Below, piece by piece: positions 41,510 through 53,098 of a DNA stretch of 64,000 nt (position 1 is the stretch's first letter; each line of letters starts with the position of its first letter). The stretch spans positions 150,929 to 214,928 of the forward strand of contig JABHIE010000029.1 in assembly GCA_018671175.1 (NCBI GenBank), given 5' to 3'. A program made the position numbers and the translations under genes. The stretch comes from Planctomycetota bacterium (lineage in GTDB: Bacteria; Planctomycetota; UBA1135). Below the pieces are notes generated by a model, which searched no databases, was not told where the DNA came from, and saw only the letters and a program-made list of their open reading frames with translations.

Positions 41510-42620
41510 TTTTTTTGGGCGCGGCGAGGGGTAGCTGCAATTTGAAACGCGCGCCATCTTTGGGTGAGTCTGGCTTAACTATGTAGAGATGGCCACCCAG
41601 TGACGCCAAGTGTCTGCGGCAAATAGCTAGGCCTAACCCCGACCCACGCGTCTTTGTGGTGAAAAAAGGCTCAAGTATTTTTTCGCGGATCTCTTCCGGA
41701 ATGCCAGGGCCATCATCTTCAAAGAAAAGTGTGGCTTGCCCCTTTTCGATGCTTAGGCGCAATTGGATATCCAAGTGGCCCTCTTTCGATTCGCGGGCAT
41801 TCTCGAATAGGTTGCGCAAAACTTGCCCCAAGAGCATGCCGTCTAAATTCACGAGTGCGGCTTGTTCGGCACGGAAAGCCATAGAAACTTCACGCTGGGT
41901 TGCTTCGCGTTCCATTTGAGCAAGCCAGTCAACGACCCACTCGTCGAGTTGGGTTAAATTCTTTTGAGCACTTGCGGGGCGGCCAAATCGCAAGAGATCT
42001 GTAACGAGATGATCCATTCGGCCAATTTCGAGACCGATTTGCTCAAAGACATCTTCTTCTTCCGACCCTTTTTCTGCACGCCTTCGTAAAATTTGCAAAG
42101 CACCATGAATTCCGGCCAGGGGGTTTCGGACCTCATGGGCAATTTGCGAGGCCAACTCACCAATTTGCCCAAGGTGCTTGGCCTCATCAAGCTCATCGTG
42201 AAGGCGCTCCCAGTCAGTGATATCACGAAGAATTACGCCCCAGCCAACAGTTGTGCCTTGTGCGGAAACCATCCGTGTGCGAGATAGCGAAATCGTGAGG
42301 ATGCGCCCGTCACGGGTGAGGCGCTTGGTGACATAATTTTTTAATGCCCCAGTGATTTCGGTTTCTGCACTGATTCGATCCAGCTCGCCGGCGGCCAATA
42401 AATCGCGCGGAACGAGCAGGTCGAAGTAACTGCCATTGGCCTCTTCGGCGGTGTAACCAAAAAGATCTTCCGCACCTTGATTCCAATAGCGAATCGTGTG
42501 CCGCGTATCGACAAACATAATCGCATCGGGGCTCATGTCAGTCATTTGAGCGAGAAGCTTCGGGTTCAGCTGACCATGTTCGGGCAGATGAAAGGGTTGA
42601 GGGTCGCGAGGGGGGGGCAT
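41499..42620 (-). CDS. PAS-domain histidine kinase, NtrB-like
   Basis: A 373-residue soluble sensor kinase with no membrane segment. A PAS domain covers about residues 25-135 (SPDAIMFVDTRHTIRYWNQGAEDLFGYTAEE). His162 is the phosphorylation site in SQIAHEVRNPLAG, and the ATPase domain has NLFENA (N box), DDGPGI (G1), FFTTKTRGSGLGLA (F/G2). The order matches NtrB-type kinases that pair with NtrC-type regulators. Its 3' end overlaps the NtrC-like gene by 11 bases in convergent orientation, so the pair is linked but not one operon. Signal unknown; cytoplasmic location suggests a metabolic or redox cue. Confidence 0.88.
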   Translation of the reverse strand: MPPPRDPQPFHLPEHGQLNPKLLAQMTDMSPDAIMFVDTRHTIRYWNQGAEDLFGYTAEEANGSYFDLLVPRDLLAAGELDRISAETEITGALKNYVTKRLTRDGRILTISLSRTRMVSAQGTTVGWGVILRDITDWERLHDELDEAKHLGQIGELASQIAHEVRNPLAGIHGALQILRRRAEKGSEEEDVFEQIGLEIGRMDHLVTDLLRFGRPASAQKNLTQLDEWVVDWLAQMEREATQREVSMAFRAEQAALVNLDGMLLGQVLRNLFENARESKEGHLDIQLRLSIEKGQATLFFEDDGPGIPEEIREKILEPFFTTKTRGSGLGLAICRRHLASLGGHLYIVKPDSPKDGARFKLQLPLAAPKKTSL

Positions 42621-42628
42621 GCGTGTGG

Positions 42629-42649
42629 GGGAAGCACTCTTGGCTTCCC
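42629..42649 (-). promoter_or_regulatory. Inverted repeat in the 5' region of the histidine kinase gene
   Basis: GGGAAGC and GCTTCCC form a perfect seven-base stem with a seven-base loop, eight bases before the kinase ATG. It could be an RNA hairpin at the start of the transcript or an operator. Confidence 0.45.
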
Positions 42650-42666
42650 ATCAATCTACGGGATGA

Positions 42667-42687
42667 TTAGACTGCGGCATAGTCTAA
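42667..42687. promoter_or_regulatory. Inverted repeat with embedded -10-like elements between kinase gene and purD
   Basis: TTAGACT and AGTCTAA, seven bases apart, form a perfect inverted repeat. Each arm contains TANNNT-type hexamers on either strand (TAGTCT at 42680-42685, 17 bases before purD). It may be a shared bidirectional promoter or an operator site. Confidence 0.45.
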
Positions 42688-42702
42688 GACTGAACACCCC
42701 CC

Positions 42703-43998
42703 ATGCGCATCCTTCTCATTGGTTCCGGCGGTCGCGAGCATTCACTTGCTTGGAAAATCGCTCAATCCCCCCTTCTCGAGCAACTTTGGGTTGCCCCAGG
42801 CAATCCCGGCACGGCGCTTCATGGCACCAATGTCGATTTCGATGTTTCTAATTCAGCGGCCGTTGTGGCCTTTGCGAAAGAACACGAGGTTTCTTTGACG
42901 GTTATTGGCCCTGAGGTGCCTCTAGTCGCTGGCCTTGCTGACGACCTCCGCGATGCGGGCATTCTGGTCTTTGGCCCATCTAAGGCAGCAGCCGAGCTTG
43001 AGGGCTCAAAGGCCTACTGCAAAGAGGTGATGTCGCGTCATCGCATCCCTACGGGCGGGCATCGTTTGTTTCGCAATGTAAGCGCGGCTATTAGCTATCT
43101 CGAAAGTGATTTGCGATACCCCGTTGTTGTTAAAGCTTCTGGCCTAGCCGCTGGCAAAGGCGTGGTTATTGCCGAAAGCCCTGAAGTCGCAAAAGAGGCC
43201 GTCCGCAATATGATTGAGCGCAAGGCCTTTGGCGACGCCGGAGATGTCGTCCTAGTCGAAGAATTTATCAATGGCTACGAGACGAGTGCATTTTGTCTCA
43301 CCGACGGCAAGACCTTTATTCCACTCGAGACATGTCAAGACCACAAGGCCTTGCTCGACGGGGGTAAAGGGCCGAATACGGGTGGTATGGGGGTGATTAG
43401 CCCTAATGCTAAAATTTCCGATCGCATGCATGAAGCCATTGAGCGCGAGGTTATGTTGCCGACCCTACACGGCATGAATCATGAAGGCCGACGCTTTCAA
43501 GGTGTCTTGTTTGCGGGCCTGATGATGACTGCCGTTGGCCCTAAAGTCCTTGAATACAATGTGCGTTTTGGCGACCCTGAGTGTCAGGTTTTGATGATGC
43601 GCTTTCAGTCTGATTTGGTGCCATACCTTGAGGCCTGCGCCAACGGCACTCTAGAAGAACTTGAAGCTCCAATCTGGGATTCACGCGCTGCTTGTTCCGT
43701 TGTTTTAGCTTCCGAAGGCTACCCAGCGGCTTACAAAACGGCCATCCCTATTTCGGGCATTGATGCAATCGAGCAAGATGAGACGCTTCAGGTCTTCCAT
43801 GCTGGCACGGCTTTAGATCGCAAAGGGCAACTTATCACCACTGGTGGTCGCGTTTTAGCGGTTACAGCCCTTGGCGAAACGATGGGTGAGGCGCGCGACC
43901 GTGCCTATGCTGCTTGCGATGCGATTGAGTTCGAGGGCAAGACCCTTCGTCGTGATATTGGCCGCGCGGCTGCAGATTCTTTTCATCACGCCAAATGA
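42703..43998 (+). CDS. purD: Phosphoribosylamine-glycine ligase
   Basis: A 431-residue ATP-grasp enzyme for the second step of purine synthesis. The N-terminal [18 protein letters not shown] is the family signature; [18 protein letters not shown] is the ATP-grasp loop; FGDPECQ and GGMGVISP are conserved active-site segments. Length matches the family. The stop overlaps the fur start by ATGA. purQ and purSL are encoded 1-5 kb away on the other strand, so purine genes cluster loosely here. Confidence 0.95.
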   Translation: MRILLIGSGGREHSLAWKIAQSPLLEQLWVAPGNPGTALHGTNVDFDVSNSAAVVAFAKEHEVSLTVIGPEVPLVAGLADDLRDAGILVFGPSKAAAELEGSKAYCKEVMSRHRIPTGGHRLFRNVSAAISYLESDLRYPVVVKASGLAAGKGVVIAESPEVAKEAVRNMIERKAFGDAGDVVLVEEFINGYETSAFCLTDGKTFIPLETCQDHKALLDGGKGPNTGGMGVISPNAKISDRMHEAIEREVMLPTLHGMNHEGRRFQGVLFAGLMMTAVGPKVLEYNVRFGDPECQVLMMRFQSDLVPYLEACANGTLEELEAPIWDSRAACSVVLASEGYPAAYKTAIPISGIDAIEQDETLQVFHAGTALDRKGQLITTGGRVLAVTALGETMGEARDRAYAACDAIEFEGKTLRRDIGRAAADSFHHAK

Positions 43999-44441
43999 AA
44001 CCCGCAGCCGCACGCCGCAGATTTGAGCTTTTCCTGAAAGAGCGGAAGCTGCGTGTGACGCAACAGCGACTCGACATCCTTGATTTGGCGTGGGAAACGC
44101 ACGACCATTTTTCGGCTGAACAGATGTTTGGTTGGGCGCGAGTCCGCAATGCACATGCATCAAGAGCAACGGTCTATCGCACCTTAAATCTAATGCTCGA
44201 GGGGCGTTTCCTGTCTTCCTTTGAGGCAAGCAGTGGTGCAGCTTTGTTTGAGCATGCGCTTGGGCACAATCACCACGACCATATTTTATGCCTTAAATGT
44301 GGCAAAATTGAAGAGTTCCATTGCGACGCAATTGAAAAACTTCAAGAACAGGAAGCCCAACGATTAGGCTTCCAGCTTGTTGATCATGCCCTCATTCTTG
44401 AGGGGCATTGTGCAAGTTGCAGCTCTACAGACGAGCTGTAA
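43995..44441 (+). CDS. fur: Fur-family transcriptional regulator
   Basis: A 148-residue metal-responsive repressor. The winged-helix domain includes LRVTQQRLDIL and HASRATVYRTLNLM. The metal site HNHHDHILCLKCGKIEEF (residues 91-108) and Cys99/Cys102 plus Cys139/Cys142 for structural zinc are as in Fur. The C-terminal pair fits Fur better than Zur or PerR, but these cannot be separated with certainty. It is translationally coupled to purD, an unusual neighbour, and the 3' end overlaps the convergent lipoprotein gene by 17 bases. A target could be the iron-type ABC transporter at the window start. Confidence 0.85.
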   Translation: MKPAAARRRFELFLKERKLRVTQQRLDILDLAWETHDHFSAEQMFGWARVRNAHASRATVYRTLNLMLEGRFLSSFEASSGAALFEHALGHNHHDHILCLKCGKIEEFHCDAIEKLQEQEAQRLGFQLVDHALILEGHCASCSSTDEL

Positions 44442-44817
44442 TTTCATCCGCCACATATTCGGCGAGATCGCCGCGGCCGCGCACATAAAGCTCGCGTGCT
44501 ACAACTTTGAGCTCACAGTAGTCAGGAGTCTTAGGCATCAAGAAAATCTGAATGATGTATTCGACGCCTTCGCGGCTGTATTGGATTTTCATGACCTTGA
44601 TCTCAAGGTCTTCTTCGGCTTGCTCTTGCGCCACGGCTTTGGCCGCAGCGAAAACGCGCTCAGCAGAGTGCTTGAGCAGGACCTGGCCGCGGTCGTCGGC
44701 GTATTCGTCTTGAGCCCAGAGCCCAACAGCCGCGCCGGCTCCAGCGATGATGATCGCGCTACAGGATGAAGCGAGAAGGAGAGCAGAAAAAGCGAGTAGA
44801 AGTGTTTTGATGCGCAT
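44425..44817 (-). CDS. Small lipoprotein, DUF3568-like
   Basis: A 130-residue lipoprotein with signal residues 1-18 and a lipobox ending LASSC (Cys19), a short hydrophobic glycine-rich stretch (AIIIAGAGAAVGLW), then a small domain of helix and strands resembling DUF3568: SAERVFAAAKAVAQEQ, IQYSREGVEYIIQIFLMPK, CELKVVARE. Such proteins are of unknown role in the outer membrane or periplasm. A TAGGTT hexamer is exactly six bases from the ATG. Confidence 0.7.
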   Translation of the reverse strand: MRIKTLLLAFSALLLASSCSAIIIAGAGAAVGLWAQDEYADDRGQVLLKHSAERVFAAAKAVAQEQAEEDLEIKVMKIQYSREGVEYIIQIFLMPKTPDYCELKVVARELYVRGRGDLAEYVADEITARL

Positions 44818-44823
44818 GGCAGA

Positions 44824-44829
44824 AACCTA
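44824..44829 (-). promoter_or_regulatory. -10 element of the DUF3568-like lipoprotein gene, leaderless spacing
   Basis: TAGGTT on the minus strand followed by exactly six bases (TCTGCC) and ATG. Confidence 0.45.
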
Positions 44830-44850
44830 GTTGTGGTTGTTGGGAGTGTA

Positions 44851-45617
44851 TCAGCCCAAGTAGCGGTCTAAAAGCCCGCGGAAAAATTGAAGCCCTTCTG
44901 AGCCGTCACCCCAAGCACCTGCTCCACGGTCGGGCAGATGAAGTCGGGATAGATTGCGCTCGGGATGGGGCATGAGGCCCAAGATGCGGCCAGATTGGGA
45001 AACTAAGCCAGCAATGGCACCGATGGAGCCATTGGGGCAGTCAGGGAAAGCTTGGGTCACTTGCCCCTGCGCATCGCAATAGCGAAACGCAACGCAACCC
45101 TCAGCTTCAAGGCGGCGTAGATCAACCTCTGGCACCCCAAGCACGAGCTTGCCTTCCGCGTGAGCGCTTGGGGCTGGAAGAACCGAACCTGCAGGGAGGA
45201 TGTGCGCAATCGCTGGCTCAACTTTCAAGCGAGTCCAGCGGCACTCGAAATGGTGGGTGTCGTTCCAGGTGAGCGAAACTTTCATGTCAGGCAAAGCCGG
45301 CAGAAGCCCAGCCTTAACCATAATCTGGAAGCCATTGCAGGGGCCAAAAACAGTACCACCTCGCTCATGGAAATCAGCAAGCTCTCCGCCCAGGAATTTT
45401 TCGACTTCAAGCGCCAAAATGCGGCCCGCGCCAAGGTCGTCTCCGTAAGTGAAGCCCCCAGGAATTGCGAATACATCAAAGTCTCGCAAGGCAGCGGGGT
45501 TTTGCATTAAAACGCGGATGTGCATTTCAGTGACAACCGCCCCCGCAGATTCAAAGGCAAATCGAAGCTCGCGGTCGCAGTTTACGCCGGCAGCAAAAAG
45601 TTGGAGGACGCGGGGTT

Positions 45618-45621
<4 letters not shown>
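44851..45621 (-). CDS. purQ: FGAM synthase glutaminase subunit
   Basis: A 256-residue class I glutamine amidotransferase that supplies ammonia to PurL. The oxyanion loop and nucleophile are in GGTVFGPCNGFQIM (Cys95), and the catalytic His/Glu pair is in LMPHPERN near the C terminus. PGGFTYGDDLGAGRI is typical of PurQ. The ATG overlaps the purSL stop as ATGA, ensuring matched synthesis of the two subunits. Confidence 0.93.
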
Positions 45622-48524
<2,903 letters not shown>

Positions 48525-48550
48525 GGTGGTCTCCGACCGGGTTTAGAGGG

Positions 48551-48557
48551 TATCCTA
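48551..48557. promoter_or_regulatory. Symmetric -10 element between purL and accA
   Basis: TATCCTA reads TAGGATA on the other strand. TATCCT is 39 bases before the accA ATG, and TAGGAT is 27 bases before the purL ATG, so here both transcripts would have normal short leaders. Confidence 0.45.
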
Positions 48558-48595
48558 GTGACTCGAGGGCACGGCTTCCATGCCCCGCACCTGTC

Positions 48596-49672
48596 ATGGC
48601 TAAAAAGAAAACGAAAACTTCCTCTCCAGCTGCCCTTCCATTCGAGCAGCCCATCGAGGATGTCCGTTCGCGCCTTACCGAGCTTGAAGAGCTTGCGGCG
48701 CAGACTACGCATGATCTCAGCGAAGAGCTTGCTTTTTACCGTGAGCGACTCGAGCGTTTGACCAATGAGATTTATTCTGAGTTGTCATCCTGGAACCGAG
48801 TGCAAGTGGCGCGGCATCCGAATCGTCCACTTACAACCGACTATATTTCAAACATTTGCGACGATTGGGTTGAGTTGTTTGGTGATGGTGTCTTTGGCGA
48901 TGACTCCGCGATGGCCACGGGCTTGGCCACGATTGGGCGCCACAAGGTCTTGCTGATTGGCCAACGGAAGGGCCGCGACACCAAAGAGCGCTTGGCCTGT
49001 AATTTTGGTTCCGCTCACCCCGAAGGCTATCGCAAGGCATTGCGCAAAATGAAAATGGCGGAACGGATGGGTTTGCCGATTGTTTGCCTCATCAATACCC
49101 CCGGTGCTTACCCGGGTGTCGCTGCAGAAGAGCGTGGGCAAGCGCGAGCAATTGCAGAAAACATTCACGAGATGTTCGGGCTGAAAGTGCCAATCGTCTG
49201 TCTCGTAATCGGTGAAGGCGGCTCAGGTGGTGCGTTGGGCATTGCCATCGGCGACAAGGTTGCCATGATGGAAAATGCATGGTATTCCGTGATTTCACCC
49301 GAAGGCTGTGCTTCGATCCTGTGGCATTCGGCCGAGGGCAAAGAAAAAGCAGCCGAGGCTCTGAAATTAACAGCAAGTGATTTGCTTGGCTTTGGGATCG
49401 TCGATGAAGTCGTCCCAGAGCCGGTGGGGGGCGCCCATGCTCACCCCAAAGATGCGATGCAAATCGTAAAGGGCAAGATTGAATCTTGGCTTGACGAGCT
49501 CCTTGCGATGCCAGCTGACCTGATGCTTGAGGCGCGTTACCAAAAGTTTAGGCACATTGCGCAAGTTCAAAGTTCGGTTGAGAGCCAAGCCCTTGGTGCG
49601 GCCAGTCACCGTGGGGTCGATACTCCCGCCTCTCGCCTAGCTTCGCCGAGTGAAATTCACGGTGAGGGCTGA
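48596..49672 (+). CDS. accA: Acetyl-CoA carboxylase carboxyltransferase subunit alpha
   Basis: A 358-residue subunit that with AccD moves the carboxyl group from biotin to acetyl-CoA, the first step in fatty acid synthesis. Landmarks: PFEQPIEDVRSRLTELEEL, ARHPNRPLTTDYI, NFGSAHPEGYRKALR, INTPGAYPGVAAEERGQ, IGEGGSGGALGI and SPEGCASILW. The C terminus is about 40 residues longer than E. coli AccA and low in complexity. It overlaps the ECF sigma gene by one base (TGATG), so stress sigma and lipid synthesis genes share a transcript. Confidence 0.95.
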   Translation: MAKKKTKTSSPAALPFEQPIEDVRSRLTELEELAAQTTHDLSEELAFYRERLERLTNEIYSELSSWNRVQVARHPNRPLTTDYISNICDDWVELFGDGVFGDDSAMATGLATIGRHKVLLIGQRKGRDTKERLACNFGSAHPEGYRKALRKMKMAERMGLPIVCLINTPGAYPGVAAEERGQARAIAENIHEMFGLKVPIVCLVIGEGGSGGALGIAIGDKVAMMENAWYSVISPEGCASILWHSAEGKEKAAEALKLTASDLLGFGIVDEVVPEPVGGAHAHPKDAMQIVKGKIESWLDELLAMPADLMLEARYQKFRHIAQVQSSVESQALGAASHRGVDTPASRLASPSEIHGEG

Positions 49673-50409
49673 TGGCAAAGGAATCTGGATTTCCTACTAA
49701 CCCTGCTGGGGGCTCGCGCGTAAGCAAAGGCCACACCATGGGTAGCTCCGCATTCAAACTCGTTTCTCCTGCCGCCACCAAGGCTTCCTTGGCTGACGGC
49801 GTTTTAGCTGACATCGAGCCCGTTGAGCACGGCTGGGCTTCTCTTTCTGATGAAGAGTTGATGGCCCTGACTTGCAAAGGCGAGCGAGACGCCTTCCGCC
49901 TTTTGGTTGAGCGTTATGAACTTCGAGCCTTGCATACTGCTCGCGGCATTTTGCGTCGTACTGAAGTGGCGCGCGAGGCCGTCCAAGAGGCCTTTCTTAA
50001 AGTTTATGCAAATCGTGACAAATTCGATGGCAAGCGTAAATTTCCCACTTGGTTTTTCCGCATTCTGCGTAATCATTGCGTAGATACTTTGCGTCGCCTC
50101 AAACCTGGCACTCCGCATGGCGCAGGTGAGTTGTTAGGGGATTGGGGCGCAACTGAGCCAGGGCCTGTTGCTGCGGTTAGCGCGCGCGAGCGCCGAGTGT
50201 TGGTGCGCCGCATTCTTGAGGCCTTACCGAATTCTTTCCGAGAGGTCCTCGCCATGCGCGATCTTGAGGGCATGTCGTGCGGCGATATCGCTGATGCCGT
50301 AGGCACGACAGCAGGCACGGTTCGCTGGCGTCTTCACCATGCGCGCAAACTTTTCCGCGAGCACTGGGAGCGTCAGCTAGGCGCAGAAGAAGGGAGCGAT
50401 TTAATATGA
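49672..50409 (+). CDS. ECF (RpoE-like) sigma factor
   Basis: A 245-residue extracytoplasmic-function sigma factor. A 55-residue N-terminal extension precedes region 2 (SDEELMALTCKGERDAFRLLVERYELRALHTARGIL, then AREAVQEAFLKVY and FPTWFFRILRNHCVDTLRR). Region 4 is VLAMRDLEGMSCGDIADAVGTTAGTVRWRLHHARKL. The next in-frame ATG at 49738 would remove 22 residues and is an alternative start. The start overlaps accA and the stop overlaps the anti-sigma gene (ATGA), the usual pairing. Confidence 0.9.
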   Translation: MAKESGFPTNPAGGSRVSKGHTMGSSAFKLVSPAATKASLADGVLADIEPVEHGWASLSDEELMALTCKGERDAFRLLVERYELRALHTARGILRRTEVAREAVQEAFLKVYANRDKFDGKRKFPTWFFRILRNHCVDTLRRLKPGTPHGAGELLGDWGATEPGPVAAVSARERRVLVRRILEALPNSFREVLAMRDLEGMSCGDIADAVGTTAGTVRWRLHHARKLFREHWERQLGAEEGSDLI

Positions 50410-50969
50410 GCTGCGAAGAGATCCTGTCCTTTTTACCCCTTCACATTGGTGGGGATTTAACTCTAGACGAGTCTGCCTCAGTTGAGGCTCATCTTAAGGG
50501 CTGCAATAGTTGCTCGGCTGAAATGGATGCCTATCAGCTTTCTTTTGATGAAATGCAAATCCAAGCTCTTCTTGAGCCAGCTCGGTGCGGCCTCTGGGCT
50601 GACCTCGAGCCGCGCCTTGATGCTGCCGACGCAATCGCTTCTTTGCGAGTGTCTTTGTGGCGACGCATGTCGGTTTGGCTACCTGCCGTCGCCGCCGTAA
50701 TGGCCGTTGCCATGGGGCTTCGTCTATTGCTCCCTGATTTTGGTCAAACTTTCGCTCCTATTCGCTTAGATGAAACTGCGATTGCAGCCAATACGGCTGA
50801 TGAAATCGGCGCAACTTCAGCCACTGCAGCAGGGTCTCTGGTTGAGGTCCCCGATGCTGAACTAGATCAATTTCTCCTTGAAAATGGTGCTTATTTGCGT
50901 GGTGCGCAAAGAAGCCCATTGGCTGAGGGCGATGCCGTCCCAGTATCGGTTCGTCGTCGGCGCTTTTAG
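50406..50969 (+). CDS. Zinc-finger anti-sigma factor
   Basis: A 187-residue membrane anti-sigma factor. The N-terminal ZAS motif HLKGCNSC has His29, Cys33 and Cys36, with Cys3 as a possible fourth zinc ligand. A membrane segment lies at about residues 90-110 (VWLPAVAAVMAVAMGLRLLL), and a periplasmic tail of about 75 residues follows. It would hold the ECF factor inactive until a signal or proteolysis releases it. A GGGAG motif sits nine bases before its ATG. The adjacent HtrA-like gene is a plausible partner in sensing. Confidence 0.85.
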   Translation: MSCEEILSFLPLHIGGDLTLDESASVEAHLKGCNSCSAEMDAYQLSFDEMQIQALLEPARCGLWADLEPRLDAADAIASLRVSLWRRMSVWLPAVAAVMAVAMGLRLLLPDFGQTFAPIRLDETAIAANTADEIGATSATAAGSLVEVPDAELDQFLLENGAYLRGAQRSPLAEGDAVPVSVRRRRF

Positions 50970-50977
50970 TTTTTGAG

Positions 50978-52051
50978 ATGACTCCTCTCTTGATTTGTCT
51001 GAGCGCGTGGCTTTGCCTTGCGCAGCCACAAGAGGGGCTTCAGCCAATTGATTCGACTAAACCCGGCTGGATTCAGCCAGAGGCAGAGCTCAAACTGCCT
51101 GGTGAGTTTGTCATGACAGTCGGTTTTAGCGCGCTGGGCGCAATGGAAGACGAATTGGTGCAGCTCTATGCGGGCTTGCATCCTTCCGTTGTGCAGGTCC
51201 GCTATGTAATTGCGCCTCAACCTGAAGCCCCCGATGTCGAAGTCAAAACGGTTTTAGTTTCAGGTGTCGTGATGGGGCATGCTGGTTTTATTCTTGCACC
51301 TGGCCCCATGAGCCATCGTTTCAACTCGGCCGAGGTGGTTCGATTTGACGGCAAGGTCTTCCCCGCTGAGCGGGTTGGCTATGACGAGACATATGGCTTT
51401 GTCCTATTGCGGGCAGCAAAGCTTGGCTTGGTTGGGCCACAGATTTCCCCTGAGTCTGAGCAGAGAGTTGGGCATGTTTTGGTTTCACTAGGCAACGCCT
51501 TTGCTCTGGGTAGCAGCTTGGGTTTGGGCTTTATTTCCGGCTTTGACCGCAAAGACGGCAATCGAGAAGGTTTGCTTCAAGTCACAAACGAGCTCAACCC
51601 TGGTGATGGCGGTGGTCTTCTCGCCGACCGTCACGGTCGTTTGGTGGGGTTATTCTTGTCGTCGTCATCCGTCACTTTTGCGGTACCCGCCGGCCGCCTT
51701 CTTGATGCGTTTCCGCATCAGTTAGGGCATCTTCTCCCTGGGCGCCGCCAGCTCGGTGTGCTCTTGCAAATCCGACACCGCGAAGGGCAAGCTCAAGCAA
51801 CCTTGCTGGTCGAAGAAGTTGAGCCCGGGCTAGCCGCAGCTCAAGCAGGCGTATTGCCGGGCGATGTTCTACTCGGCCTTGCCGGCATCGATTTCTTGCC
51901 CAAGTTTAAGGCTGACGAGCCGCAATCGCAGTCCGGCGAGGCTCTACTCGCACACTTGCAGCACACAATCCAAAATTCGTCATCGCACACCCAAATTCGC
52001 GTCTTGCGAGGCGGGCTTGTGCGCGTATTGCCAATTCATTTCAATCGTTAG
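50978..52051 (+). CDS. HtrA/DegS-like PDZ protein with a degenerate protease domain
   Basis: A 357-residue protein: a signal peptide (residues 1-15), a trypsin-like domain (about 55-245) and one PDZ domain (about 255-350, VEEVEPGLAAAQAGVLPGDVLLGLAG). The chymotrypsin fold is recognisable, but the catalytic triad is gone. The TNNHVV region reads APGPMS, with Pro110 in the His position. The DxxTDLAVL region reads DETYGFVLL, with Gly140 for Asp. The NPGNSGG loop reads NPGDGGG, with Gly211 for Ser. It is the last gene of the sigma/anti-sigma operon, nine bases after the anti-sigma stop. A non-proteolytic chaperone or sensor role in the envelope stress pathway is inferred. Confidence 0.82.
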   Translation: MTPLLICLSAWLCLAQPQEGLQPIDSTKPGWIQPEAELKLPGEFVMTVGFSALGAMEDELVQLYAGLHPSVVQVRYVIAPQPEAPDVEVKTVLVSGVVMGHAGFILAPGPMSHRFNSAEVVRFDGKVFPAERVGYDETYGFVLLRAAKLGLVGPQISPESEQRVGHVLVSLGNAFALGSSLGLGFISGFDRKDGNREGLLQVTNELNPGDGGGLLADRHGRLVGLFLSSSSVTFAVPAGRLLDAFPHQLGHLLPGRRQLGVLLQIRHREGQAQATLLVEEVEPGLAAAQAGVLPGDVLLGLAGIDFLPKFKADEPQSQSGEALLAHLQHTIQNSSSHTQIRVLRGGLVRVLPIHFNR

Positions 52052-53036
52052 TTTCGGTCAAGATTCGCAGCGCTTGTTGCATGTATTTTGAATCTTGCTC
52101 TAGGTTTGAAACGCGCACAAAAGACTTGAGGTGGCCGAGGGCATCGACTCGCTTTCCTTGCTCGTAGAGGCTCATCCCGAGACCAAAATAAGCTTCAGCG
52201 CTTTCAGGATTTAGGCGCAACACGAAGCGATATTCACTTTGCTCCGCCTGAGGGTTGCCTTGCCGTTTAAAAATGGCGGCACGCGCATGACGGACGCTAA
52301 TCTCATGCTGCATGTCTTCAAGTAAATCTGCTCGAAGCTTTTGCTCCTGCGCTAGGTTTAAGGAAGTATTCGTGGCAAGTTCTCGATTCTTATAGGTTTT
52401 AGATTCGAGAAGAATTTCTAAAATCCGGTTGAGCTGCTCAAGAGCGATCTCGTCATGGCCCATCAAGGAATGCGTCATAGCCGCCATTTGGAGGCCTTGC
52501 AAGAATTCGGGTGCTTCCAGCAGGGCGACATCTAGAAGGACGAGAGCTTCTTGCCAGTGCTCGAAAGCAATGGCGTCTTGCTTTAGGTGCTGCACTCGCA
52601 TTTCTTCGCGCCTATTCGGGTCAGACTCAGGGTAGGCCCGAATCGCCTGCTGAATGCTCAAGGAGTCGTCCCGCAGATAAACACCATAGCGCTGATGAAA
52701 CTCAGCTAAGGAAAAAGCGGTGCGATAGTTTGGATCGAGAGCGTAAGCCTTTTCAAGAAAGGGGCGAGCGTCGACAATTTTGCCGAGAGATCGCATCTCG
52801 AGGAGGGCCCGGCCGAATGTGTGGTTTAGCATCGGGTCTTCTGGATCGATGGCCAACCCTCTTGCAGCCTGCTGCCGGCAAGATTCAAAACGCTTGGCCT
52901 CGTAATAAATCTGAGCGCGGTTTTTATAGGCCTCAAGTAGTTGCACCTCTTGGTCTTCTAAGCCCCCGCAACTGGGGATCATGGCGAAGAATGGGAGGGT
53001 TGAGAGGAGGATGAGGGCGGGTCGCATCATGGGCAT
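52041..53036 (-). CDS. TPR-repeat lipoprotein
   Basis: A 331-residue protein with a lipoprotein signal (residues 1-22, MIPSCGG, Cys23) followed by tetratricopeptide-like helices: AYKNRAQIYYEAKRFESCRQQAARGLAIDPEDP, RPFLEKAYALDPNYRTAFSLAEFHQRYG and RFVLRLNPESAEAYFGLGMSLYEQGKRVDALGHL. It should act as a protein-binding scaffold on the periplasmic side. A TAATCT hexamer is five bases from the first ATG; two further ATGs lie six and nine bases in. The 3' end overlaps the convergent HtrA-like gene by 11 bases. Confidence 0.78.
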   Translation of the reverse strand: MPMMRPALILLSTLPFFAMIPSCGGLEDQEVQLLEAYKNRAQIYYEAKRFESCRQQAARGLAIDPEDPMLNHTFGRALLEMRSLGKIVDARPFLEKAYALDPNYRTAFSLAEFHQRYGVYLRDDSLSIQQAIRAYPESDPNRREEMRVQHLKQDAIAFEHWQEALVLLDVALLEAPEFLQGLQMAAMTHSLMGHDEIALEQLNRILEILLESKTYKNRELATNTSLNLAQEQKLRADLLEDMQHEISVRHARAAIFKRQGNPQAEQSEYRFVLRLNPESAEAYFGLGMSLYEQGKRVDALGHLKSFVRVSNLEQDSKYMQQALRILTETND

Positions 53037-53041
53037 CTTAA

Positions 53042-53047
53042 AGATTA
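53042..53047 (-). promoter_or_regulatory. -10 element of the TPR lipoprotein gene
   Basis: TAATCT on the minus strand, five bases from the ATG at 53036, near-leaderless spacing. Confidence 0.4.
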
Positions 53048-53098
53048 TGGGGAAAGCGCGGATGCGCTTTCCCCATGAAGTCGTGAATTGGAGCTCGG

